Origin: JBBRCX01 sp038204465
GTDB taxonomy: Bacteria; Planctomycetota; Phycisphaerae; Tepidisphaerales; Tepidisphaeraceae
DNA length: 37,815 nt
NCBI GenBank assembly: GCA_038204465.1
Contig: JBBRCX010000044.1
Coordinates: forward strand, 1 to 37,815
Direction of reading: 5' to 3'
Below are positions 31,089 to 37,815 of the stretch, piece after piece; position 1 is the first letter of the stretch, and every line of letters starts with the position of its first letter. A program made the translations under genes and the position numbers. The notes below the pieces were generated by a model. That model searched no databases and had not been told where the DNA came from. It saw only the letters and a program-made list of their open reading frames with translations.

Positions 31089-32597
31089 ATGGCCGCAAAA
31101 CAGAGCGGACCGAAGGTCGGATTGTTCAGCATCGGCTTAGCGGCGTATTGGCCGCAGTTTCAGGGTTTGCGCGAGCGGCTCGCAGGATACGGAGCGTTCG
31201 TCGGACAGAAGCTGAGCGAATTTGGGGCGAGCGTCGTCGATGCGGGAATGGTGGACAGCCAACCCGAAGCCGCTGCGGCGGGGGAGAGATTCATTCGCGA
31301 GGACGTCGATCTCGTCGTCTGTTACGTCACGACTTATTCAACCAGCAGCCAGGTATTGCCGGCGGTGCAGCGGGTCAAACGCCCGGTGCTCATTCTCAAC
31401 CTTCAGCCGACGGCGCAGATCGCCTACCTCAAGACCGGCACCGGCGAATGGCTCGCGAACTGCCAGGCATGCTGCGTTCCGGAGATCGCCTGCGCGTTCG
31501 AGCGCTGCGGCATCGACTTTCACACCGTCACCGGTCTGCTCGGCCTGCACAAGCAGACTCCCGGCGCGGTGGCGAATGAAGTCACACACGATCATCCGGC
31601 ATCGAAGGCGGCGTGGGAACAGGTCCGGCAGTGGCTCGACGCTGTCAAGGCGCAGCGCACCCTCTCGCGCAGCCGGATCGGGTTCCTCGGCCACACCTAT
31701 CCCGGCATGCTCGACATGTACAGCGACTTCACGCAGCACACCGGGCAGCTCGGCGTGCATATCGAAGTCCTCGAGATGGACGACCTGGAAGCGCGGGTGC
31801 AAGCCGTCACCGAGCAGCAGGTGAAGGCGAAGCGCGACGAAGCACAGTCGATCTTCGACATCAGCGACGATAGCCCGAGCGACCCGCTGGCGAAGAAACC
31901 CAAGCCGGAGGAGATGGAATGGGCGTGCCGCGTCGCAGTCGGCCTCGATGCGCTCGCGCGGGACTTCGATTTGCACGGATTGGCCTATTACCACCGGGGC
32001 GTCAACGGCAACGAATATGAGCGGCTCGGCGCGGGGCTCATCCTCGGCTGCTCGCTCCTGACCGCACGCGGAATTCCCTGCAGCGGCGAAGGCGATCTCA
32101 AAAACTGCATGGCGATGAAGGTGATGGACACCCTCGGGGCCGGCGGCAGCTATACCGAGCTTTATGCGATGGACTTCGCCGAGCGGTTCATCCTGATGGG
32201 ACACGATGGGCCGTTCCACCTCGCCATCTCGCAGGGCCGGCCGATCCTCCGCGGACTTGGCCTCTATCACGGCAAGCGCGGCTACGGCGTGTCAGTCGAG
32301 GCGCAGGTGCGCAACGGGCCGGTGACCATTCTGGGCCTCACGCAAACCGGCGAAGGCCGGCTGAAATGGCTCACCGCCCAGGGCTGGTCCCTACCAGGCG
32401 ATATCCTGCGGATCGGCAACACGAATTCGCGCCTGCGCTTCAGCGAGAAGCCCGACGACGATTTCGACGTCGCGCGCTGGATGAACCGCTGGGCCGCCCA
32501 AGGCCCCACGCACCACGTCGCGCTGGGCGTTGGCCATCACTCCGACACGCTGGAAAAGTTCGCCGGCGTGATGCAGCTGGAGTGCGTACGAATGTAA
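31089..32597 (+). CDS. L-fucose/L-arabinose isomerase family protein
   Basis: 502 residues. VGLFSIGLAAYWPQFQGLRERL, DLVVCYVTTYSTSSQVLPAVQ and RSRIGFLGHTYPGMLDMYSD are typical of the AraA/FucI N-terminal and central domains. GIPCSGEGDLKNCMAMKVM carries the catalytic Glu in a GEGD context, and MGHDGPFHLA and VALGVGHHSDTL supply His residues. It likely converts an aldose, such as a 6-deoxy-L-hexose or pentose, to its ketose. GGAGG lies 8 bases before the ATG. It is divergent from the PL26-like gene and shares a 73-base control region with it. Its last 11 codons, including the stop, are repeated at 33086-33118. Confidence 0.83.
   Translation: MAAKQSGPKVGLFSIGLAAYWPQFQGLRERLAGYGAFVGQKLSEFGASVVDAGMVDSQPEAAAAGERFIREDVDLVVCYVTTYSTSSQVLPAVQRVKRPVLILNLQPTAQIAYLKTGTGEWLANCQACCVPEIACAFERCGIDFHTVTGLLGLHKQTPGAVANEVTHDHPASKAAWEQVRQWLDAVKAQRTLSRSRIGFLGHTYPGMLDMYSDFTQHTGQLGVHIEVLEMDDLEARVQAVTEQQVKAKRDEAQSIFDISDDSPSDPLAKKPKPEEMEWACRVAVGLDALARDFDLHGLAYYHRGVNGNEYERLGAGLILGCSLLTARGIPCSGEGDLKNCMAMKVMDTLGAGGSYTELYAMDFAERFILMGHDGPFHLAISQGRPILRGLGLYHGKRGYGVSVEAQVRNGPVTILGLTQTGEGRLKWLTAQGWSLPGDILRIGNTNSRLRFSEKPDDDFDVARWMNRWAAQGPTHHVALGVGHHSDTLEKFAGVMQLECVRM
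32565..32597 (+). repeat. 33-bp direct repeat, copy 1 (3' end of isomerase gene)
   Basis: GGCGTGATGCAGCTGGAGTG and onwards, including the final codons and TAA of the isomerase gene. It matches 33086-33118 at 32 of 33 bases; weaker similarity continues about 10 bases further in both copies. Confidence 0.85.
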
Positions 32598-32612
32598 CGC
32601 CGCTAAACTGGC

Positions 32613-33074
32613 ATGCAACCCCACACGCTCATTCACGAACGGGTCGAAGCCGCACGTCGCGGCGCAAATCCGACGGCGATCTGCCGCGTGCGCTCGGGGT
32701 GGGTGGTGCTTGGGGATCGACAGTTCTTCCCAGGCTACTCGCTGCTGCTGCCTGATCCCGTCGTGGTGAGCCTGAACGATTTGCCGACAGAGCATCGATC
32801 CCAGTTCCTGCTGGACATGACGGCAGTGGGCGATGCGCTTCTGCGGGTTACCGAAACGATCCGAATCAACTACGCGATCTACGGCAACACGGAAGCCGCT
32901 CTGCACGCACACGTGTTTCCGCGATATGCGAATGAGCCCGACGCTTATCGAATTCGCCCTGTTTGGGCGTACCCTCGCGAACAGCGAGACTCGGTTCTGT
33001 TCAACGCTGCTCGCGATCGTCCGCTGATGAATGCGATTCATCGGGAGTTGAAGGCGGCTGGCGCAAGCAGCTAA
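32613..33074 (+). CDS. HIT-family protein with incomplete histidine triad
   Basis: 153 residues. WVVLGDRQFFPGYSLLLPDPVVVSLNDL matches the HIT-fold strand pattern, and ALHAHVFPRYANEP is the triad region. The usual form is HxHxHxxPR. Here the first His is replaced by Ala, while the middle (nucleophile) and last His are kept. HIT proteins cleave nucleotide-phosphoryl bonds such as Ap4A or AMP-lysine. It follows the isomerase by 15 bases and is bracketed by two copies of the isomerase 3' end, suggesting it arrived in, or was kept by, a local duplication. No role in the sugar pathway is evident. Confidence 0.8.
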   Translation: MQPHTLIHERVEAARRGANPTAICRVRSGWVVLGDRQFFPGYSLLLPDPVVVSLNDLPTEHRSQFLLDMTAVGDALLRVTETIRINYAIYGNTEAALHAHVFPRYANEPDAYRIRPVWAYPREQRDSVLFNAARDRPLMNAIHRELKAAGASS

Positions 33075-33085
33075 TCACCCGCCGC

Positions 33086-33118
33086 GGCGTGATGCAGCTG
33101 GAGTGCGTACGGATGTAA
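33086..33118 (+). repeat. 33-bp direct repeat, copy 2 (duplicated isomerase 3' end)
   Basis: It matches 32565-32597 at 32 of 33 bases, including the former stop codon, but no isomerase frame leads into it. It looks like a remnant of a second isomerase end after the HIT gene. The two copies are 521 bases apart. Confidence 0.85.
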
Positions 33119-33142
33119 GGCCGTCAAACGGATGCACACCAC

Positions 33143-33166
33143 GTAGCACGGGCGTCTCGCCCGTGC
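33143..33166. repeat. Half REP-like palindrome
   Basis: It begins GTAGCACGGGCG and forms a perfect 9-bp stem with a 3-base loop (GCACGGGCG at 33146-33154 pairing with CGCCCGTGC at 33158-33166). It equals one end of the 100-bp elements at 22977 and 28604; no second end is present before the next gene at 33306. A further inverted repeat GGCGGAA/TTCCGCC lies at 33207-33213 and 33224-33230. Confidence 0.82.
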
Positions 33167-33305
33167 AGGCAATATTGAATGAGGCAGTTCTCGGACAAAC
33201 CAGAGGGGCGGAACCCTGCGGCCTTCCGCCTTGCAGTGACCACGCGCCCTCTGCTCGAACAGACCATAAGATTCCCTCCAGGATTCATCCCAGTGGAGAT
33301 CAAGA

Positions 33306-35843
33306 ATGCCCCGCATTGCCAGGCCCAAACCCGGGCTGACTTACTTCTGGTTTCTCAACAGTGATTGCCCGCTGGATGAGATACGCCGCCAGATCGCTGC
33401 CTTCGCCGCGGCTAAAGTAAATGCCATCGTCCTGCATCCGCGCGGCGGATTGCTCGTCCCCTATGGCGGCAGCGACTGGTTCGCATTCATCAAGACGCTC
33501 GTCGCCGAGTGCGTGAAGGCTGGCGTAACGCCCTGGCTGTACGACGACGATCCCTATCCCAGCGGCAGCGCAGGCGGCTGGATTACGCTGGAACACCCGG
33601 AGCTCGAGGCGCATGGCATCGAGCGCTTCGAAGCGGAGCCGGGGAAGGCCGGGGAGCTGTTCATTTTTCCCAAGGGCCGGCTTGTGTGGGCGGGCGCCGT
33701 TCCGCCGGAATCCGAAGCGGGCGAGCCCGAGGAATTCACCGAGCGCGTCGGCTTCATCCGCCGGCACTGGGAAGTCTCACCCTGGGACAGCCGTTGGTAT
33801 TATCCGGCAGCGCCGCTGTACGACTGCCCGCGCTCGGAGGCGTACTACCCGGAATTCGCCCTGCGCCGACCGGAGCTGAAGCCGGGTTGGAAGCTGGTGG
33901 CGTACGTTGCTCGACCGGTTGGAGGCAGCAGCCCGTGGGGCTCGATCGCCGATTCACTCAACCCCGCCGCCACCGAGCAGTTCATCCAGCGCACGCACGA
34001 GCGCTACGCGCAGGAGCTGGGCGACGCTCTGGGCCGCGACATTCCCGCGATCTTCACCGACGAAGCCAAATTTCACGCCGCGTTTCCCTGGACTCCCGGC
34101 ATGTTCGAATCGTTCCGCGAGCAATTCGGCTACGACCTTCGCCAACGGCTCGAGCAGGTGTTCGGAAAATCGCAGGAGCCTCGCGCCATCCTCGCGCGGC
34201 TGCACTATCGGCAGTGGTGCGCCCAGCGATTGCTTGACGCTTGGGTGAGGCCCATTTCCAATTGGTGCCGCGATCACGGGCTGGCGCTGGTGGGCCACTT
34301 CAGCCCCGAAGACGATCCGATCCAGCAGGTGATGTGCGTCGGCAACGCGTTTCCCATCCACCAATACCTCGACCTCGCGGGCCTCGACTTGATCATTCCC
34401 GCCGTCGGCGACGCGCGCCATGCGATCCTCAACGTCGGTGTGCTCACCGCAACGTCAGCAGCGCAGCAGTTGGAGAAACCCGGCGTCATGAGCGAAACGC
34501 TCGGCGCCAATGGGGTGCACCTCGACACGCGCGAAGCTGCACGCATCATCGCGTGGCAGGCCGCGTCGGGGGTAAGCCACGTGGTGATTCACGGCGCGTT
34601 CACCTCGACCGTCGGATTGCGGCAGTTTGATGCGCCGCCTGACTCGGGGCCCGACAGTCCTCGCTGGGCCGGACTGCAGGATGTGAATCGGGGGCTGCAG
34701 CCGTTCTTCGAAACAGTCTACGACTCCACGCAGATCGCACCGGTCGCGATCCTGTGGCCGATCCGAAGCTTCCAGGCCGACAACGTACCGTGGGAAGCGA
34801 AAGACATCGGCCGGCGCAAGGAATTGAACGACCTGATCATGGCGTGCCTGGAAAACCAGGTGGGGCTGCATCTGATCGACGAAGACACGCTCATCTCCGC
34901 GCCGCTGCAGAACGGCGAGCTACGCGTTGGGCGTGCGCGTTACAAGCACGTGCTGCTGCCGAGCATGTCGGTGATTCAGCAGAAGACGCTCGAGCGACTG
35001 CAGGAGTTGCACGCGGGCAAGTTTCCGGTCTGGGGGTTCGGCTCTGCACCGAAATGGATCGAGACGGCGCGCTCTCTCGAGCCCGCGCCGCAGCCGGCAT
35101 GGCAGACCGTTCCGATGAAGGACGCGAAACGGTGGTGCCGCGATCATCTGCCGCGACTTCTTCCGCTCGCTGACGAGGACTTGTCCGATCTGCGCGCGAC
35201 GGCCTGGGACAGGGACGGGGAGACGAAGTTCCTCGTCGTGAATCTGGGAAGCGCATCGAGAACGCTGCGCCTCGCGCCTTCGGTATCGCTCGCTGCGGGG
35301 GAGATTATTTCGCTGCGGCAGACTTCGAGCGGCTTCTCGATTGGCGAGCGGTTCGATCCGAACTCAGTCGCGCCGCTGCGGTCCGCGGAGACGCGCATCG
35401 AGATGAAGCAGTGGCAGGTGCGATTCGATGAGGAGCCCTGGCGGCCGGTGGATCGCCCTACGGCGGTCTACCAGCTTCGTCCCCAAGCAAAAGATCCAGG
35501 CGAACTGATTAGAATGGGATTGACCGGCGCGGTTGCGGTCGGCGAGGAGCCGGCCGCAAAGACGCTCGAGTATCGCGCGACGGTGTCGGTGCCGGAGCCG
35601 GACGGGTCGGTCACACTGGTGCTGGAGCCGACCACCCTGCGCGGCAAATTCACAGTGACCGTCGGCGGGCGGGACTGGCCGATCCGAATCTCGGACACGG
35701 ACGTGAAGCCGGTCGAGCTGCAGTTGGACGGAAAATTGAAAGCAGGAGAAAACGAAGTTCGCTTTCGCCTTGACGCACCCGCGCCGTTCGACGGCATCAA
35801 ATGGTCGCCGTGGATCCGCATCGGAAAACGGATCGGATTCTGA
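33306..35843 (+). CDS. Large glycoside hydrolase, GH106-like (putative alpha-L-rhamnosidase)
   Basis: 845 residues. The N-terminal barrel begins TYFWFLNSDCPLDEIRRQIAAFAAAKVNAIVLHPRGGLLVPY, the W.N....e.I..QI..fk..G...v..HpR pattern of GH106-like enzymes. PWLYDDDPYPSGSAGGWI and PAIFTDEAKFHAAFPWTPGM hold acidic residues likely to be catalytic. The C-terminal ~300 residues look like beta-sandwich domains (TVSVPEPDGSVTLVLEPTTLRGKFTVTVGG). There is no signal peptide. Assignment to GH106 itself is tentative; a related unclassified family is possible. With RhaM and the PL26 homologue, rhamnosidase is a natural guess. GGAG lies 7 bases before the ATG. Confidence 0.75.
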   Translation: MPRIARPKPGLTYFWFLNSDCPLDEIRRQIAAFAAAKVNAIVLHPRGGLLVPYGGSDWFAFIKTLVAECVKAGVTPWLYDDDPYPSGSAGGWITLEHPELEAHGIERFEAEPGKAGELFIFPKGRLVWAGAVPPESEAGEPEEFTERVGFIRRHWEVSPWDSRWYYPAAPLYDCPRSEAYYPEFALRRPELKPGWKLVAYVARPVGGSSPWGSIADSLNPAATEQFIQRTHERYAQELGDALGRDIPAIFTDEAKFHAAFPWTPGMFESFREQFGYDLRQRLEQVFGKSQEPRAILARLHYRQWCAQRLLDAWVRPISNWCRDHGLALVGHFSPEDDPIQQVMCVGNAFPIHQYLDLAGLDLIIPAVGDARHAILNVGVLTATSAAQQLEKPGVMSETLGANGVHLDTREAARIIAWQAASGVSHVVIHGAFTSTVGLRQFDAPPDSGPDSPRWAGLQDVNRGLQPFFETVYDSTQIAPVAILWPIRSFQADNVPWEAKDIGRRKELNDLIMACLENQVGLHLIDEDTLISAPLQNGELRVGRARYKHVLLPSMSVIQQKTLERLQELHAGKFPVWGFGSAPKWIETARSLEPAPQPAWQTVPMKDAKRWCRDHLPRLLPLADEDLSDLRATAWDRDGETKFLVVNLGSASRTLRLAPSVSLAAGEIISLRQTSSGFSIGERFDPNSVAPLRSAETRIEMKQWQVRFDEEPWRPVDRPTAVYQLRPQAKDPGELIRMGLTGAVAVGEEPAAKTLEYRATVSVPEPDGSVTLVLEPTTLRGKFTVTVGGRDWPIRISDTDVKPVELQLDGKLKAGENEVRFRLDAPAPFDGIKWSPWIRIGKRIGF

Positions 35844-35884
35844 TTTGTCGGACTTCGCCGGCGGGTGTAAAACCGCCACCGGTT

Positions 35885-36847
35885 CTATCTCCAGTCAAAC
35901 ACGATCCCGTTAAACGTGTCGCGCTCTTTCGTGAACAGGCGGTTGTAAATCGCCTCCGACTGCTTCCACGGCACGAGGTCCGAAATCAGCGGCTCCATCT
36001 TCAAGAGGCCGTGCTGCATCAGCCGGATGATGCCCTCGCGGTTCCCATGGGTGCCGATGAACACCGGGTAGAACGCGCGCACCTGCTTGGAATGGGGGAT
36101 CCAGAAGTTATAGCTGACCGTGTCCGGGTAGAAGCCTTCGAAGACGAACCGCCCGCCCCACGTGACGCAGCTGAGCGCGTCATCGAGCAGACCCTGGAAG
36201 CCGGTCGATTCGAGCACCACGTCCACACCGTTTCCGAATCGTTTTTTGATTTCGTCGGACACTCTCGTCTTCGATGCGTCGATCACCCAATCCGCGCAAT
36301 GTTCGCGGGAGATCGCGAGGCGCTGCGGTGAAATGTCCGAGGCGATGACATACGCCCCGCGGAGCCGCGCCAGCTGCGCGGTGGCCTGGCCGATCAATCC
36401 CTGGCCGACAACCAGCACGTTGTCGCCCGTGTTGACGTTCGCCATGCTCAGCGCGTTGGACGCGACGGATGGCTGCACGAACAGCGAAGCCACTTTAGCC
36501 AGAGCGGCCGATGGCAGCTTGTGCGTGTAGGTCATGTTGCCCTTCACGTACTGCGCGTGAGAGCCGGTAACGAAAGAGGCGACGAGATCGCCGCGTTTGA
36601 AGTCGGCGACCTTCGCCCCGACCTCAACCACCTCGCCGCTCGCCTGGTATCCATTGACGAACGGAGGCTCGCCATAGTCCTTGCGCCTCCCCGACGCGAT
36701 CCACATCTCGGTGCCGACGCTGACGCCGGAGAAAAGCGTCTTGACGATCACCGACTCCTCATCAATCTTTGGCCGCGGCAATTCGATCAGCTCGGCCTTT
36801 CTGCCGAGCTCCGTTATCGCCAGGCCGCGCATCATCGGTTCGCTCAC
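35885..36847 (-). CDS. Zinc-type alcohol dehydrogenase-like (MDR) oxidoreductase
   Basis: 320 residues from GTG 36847, which overlaps the epimerase stop (GTGA) with GGAG 8 bases upstream; ATG 36835 is an alternative. Medium-chain dehydrogenase pattern: VIVKTLFSGVSVGTEMWIASG, FVNGYQASGEVVEVG, NVLVVGQGLIGQATAQLARLRGA (NAD site), and VDVVLESTGF. The classical zinc ligands Cys and His in the CGTD/GHE segments are not seen (SVGTE and NGYQASGE stand there), so it may be zinc-independent, like the BchC/threonine-dehydrogenase-like group. It likely oxidises a polyol or sugar-derived alcohol. It forms a two-gene operon with the epimerase. Confidence 0.85.
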   Translation of the reverse strand: MSEPMMRGLAITELGRKAELIELPRPKIDEESVIVKTLFSGVSVGTEMWIASGRRKDYGEPPFVNGYQASGEVVEVGAKVADFKRGDLVASFVTGSHAQYVKGNMTYTHKLPSAALAKVASLFVQPSVASNALSMANVNTGDNVLVVGQGLIGQATAQLARLRGAYVIASDISPQRLAISREHCADWVIDASKTRVSDEIKKRFGNGVDVVLESTGFQGLLDDALSCVTWGGRFVFEGFYPDTVSYNFWIPHSKQVRAFYPVFIGTHGNREGIIRLMQHGLLKMEPLISDLVPWKQSEAIYNRLFTKERDTFNGIVFDWR

Positions 36848-37722
36848 TTCTGCGTCTCCTTCCATGCCAGGAACTTCCTTGGCTGCGTCGGCACTCGCGG
36901 CACGAAGTTCAGCTCCCGCTTCAATCCTTCGATACAGAAGATCGGGTCATATTCGCGACCCGGCTTTTCATAGTGAGACAGGTCGTAATCCTTCCAGCGC
37001 TTGTCGAAGCTGGCGCGAAGCACTGCCGGCACCGGCTCGTCGGTCGCCGAGGTGGCGCCGACCAGGTTCAGCACGCGAAATCCCGGCTTTGGCCTGGCAA
37101 GCAGCGCTGCTCGAATCGCGTCGACGACGTCGATCACGCTGATGTGCGAAAAGAGCGTCGGGGGCGACCAGGCGGGCGGGGCCTTGGCCGTCACGGGCGT
37201 GGGGGCCCAGTCTTCGGGTACGGCGGCGCCGATGCGGAAGCAGAGGAAGTCGGCGTCGTCGGTCTTCCGCGCGAAGTAGCGGGTCTCCTCCTCCATCAGA
37301 TACTTCGAGAGCCCATACGCGTCATACGCCAGGCATGGGTGATCGTCCGGCATCGGCAGCATTAGCGGCATGAACCGGCCGTCGAGCGTCCCGACCGCCG
37401 CGATCGAACTGGCGAGAACGAATCGCCGCGTGCCGCGGTCGACGAGGTATCGCAGCAATCGCCGCGTTCCGTCGACGTTCACCGCCAGGCCGTCCTCTTC
37501 CGAGCACCCTCCGGTGACGGCCGCGAGGTGCACCAGCGCGTCAATCTTGTGCGCGTCCAGCGCTCGCAGATCCTCAAACGACTCGAATTCACCTTTGATC
37601 CAGGTGATATCCAGCTCGGGCTTCCTGCGCGACATGCCGATGACGTCGAACTTACCCGCCAGCGCCTTGGCGGCGCGCCCGCCAATGAAGCCGCTGACAC
37701 CGGTGACGAGAACAGTGGACAT
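36844..37722 (-). CDS. NAD-dependent epimerase/dehydratase family protein
   Basis: 292 residues from ATG 37722 (GGAG 9 bases upstream); an in-frame ATG 5 codons earlier is less well placed. Extended-SDR features: VLVTGVSGFIGGRAAKAL, DALVHLAAVTGG, VNVDGTRRLLRYL, FVLASSIAAVG and YDAYGLSKYLMEE (Tyr-x3-Lys as YGLSK). FSHISVIDVVDAIRAAL is the usual C-terminal pattern. It should act on a nucleotide sugar, or as a sugar or uronate dehydrogenase. About 90 bases of the window precede it, holding no other gene and presumably its promoter. Confidence 0.9.
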   Translation of the reverse strand: MSTVLVTGVSGFIGGRAAKALAGKFDVIGMSRRKPELDITWIKGEFESFEDLRALDAHKIDALVHLAAVTGGCSEEDGLAVNVDGTRRLLRYLVDRGTRRFVLASSIAAVGTLDGRFMPLMLPMPDDHPCLAYDAYGLSKYLMEEETRYFARKTDDADFLCFRIGAAVPEDWAPTPVTAKAPPAWSPPTLFSHISVIDVVDAIRAALLARPKPGFRVLNLVGATSATDEPVPAVLRASFDKRWKDYDLSHYEKPGREYDPIFCIEGLKRELNFVPRVPTQPRKFLAWKETQK

Positions 37723-37815
37723 AGCTGAAAACTCCATCCCTAAGGGCGCGATACCATAGCAAACCAGCCCACGGATTGAAGAGCGGCGAGGGTTGCAAAC
37801 AAGCCCTGCATCTCG

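Noticed and set aside
35844..35884. Terminator hairpin between the GH106-like gene and the alcohol dehydrogenase
   Set aside because: The GCCGGCGGG/CCGCCACCGG pairing has mismatches and no T-run; too weak to call.

Overview
The window is GC-rich, densely coded bacterial chromosome. Gene content and style suggest a planctomycete, possibly of the Phycisphaerae/Tepidisphaerales kind. The signs are a DUF1802 protein, small unfamiliar secreted proteins, many Gfo/Idh/MocA oxidoreductases and SDRs, unusual glycoside hydrolases, and dispersed palindromes of the GTAGCACGGGCGTC type. This assignment is an inference; no rRNA or tRNA is present to test it.

Region 1 (1-8661) is mostly housekeeping. It begins with the first 27 codons of an IS5-type transposase running off the left edge and a secreted protein. 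Next come a pteridine-reductase-like SDR, a Lys-tailed protein with an internal duplication, DUF1802, obgE and rpmA. Two secreted proteins, a GNAT acetyltransferase with a strong terminator, and dnaA complete it. rplU and dnaN are absent from their usual places.

Region 2 (about 8837-19349, plus strand) is a compact catabolic operon. It starts with a FadR-type GntR regulator whose promoter overlaps a perfect 7-3-7 palindrome directly before the ATG, so the mRNA is probably leaderless and autoregulated. The rest is an SDR, both halves of a split transketolase, a PhyH dioxygenase, an enolase-superfamily sugar-acid dehydratase, a cyclase/kynurenine-formamidase-type hydrolase, a Gfo/Idh oxidoreductase and a GH36 alpha-galactosidase. 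A second, atypical Gfo/Idh follows, probably from its own promoter.

Region 3 (19399-31015, minus strand) converges on Region 2. In transcription order it has a PL26/YetA-like rhamnogalacturonan lyase homologue, a clan-A-like glycoside hydrolase, an L-rhamnose mutarotase and an SDR. Then come an HpcH/HpaI aldolase fused to two cupins, a D-2-hydroxyacid dehydrogenase, an SDR, a TIM-barrel sugar isomerase/epimerase, a tandem-domain bacterial microcompartment (BMC) shell protein and a Gfo/Idh dehydrogenase. Two ~100-bp inverted-repeat elements lie in its gaps.

Region 4 (31089-37722) has an L-fucose/L-arabinose isomerase family protein, a HIT protein bracketed by a 33-bp direct repeat, an 845-residue glycoside hydrolase (GH106-like), and a minus-strand pair of a zinc-type alcohol dehydrogenase relative and an NAD-dependent epimerase.

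Taken together, Regions 2-4 look like one locus for taking apart a rhamnose- and galactose-containing plant polysaccharide (rhamnogalacturonan-like) and routing the sugars through oxidation, dehydration, aldol cleavage and transketolase steps. The four glycan-cleaving enzymes show no signal peptide, and no transporter or sugar kinase is visible. The best candidate for something undescribed is the lone two-domain BMC shell protein placed inside this non-phosphorylative-looking operon, together with the aldolase-bicupin fusion.
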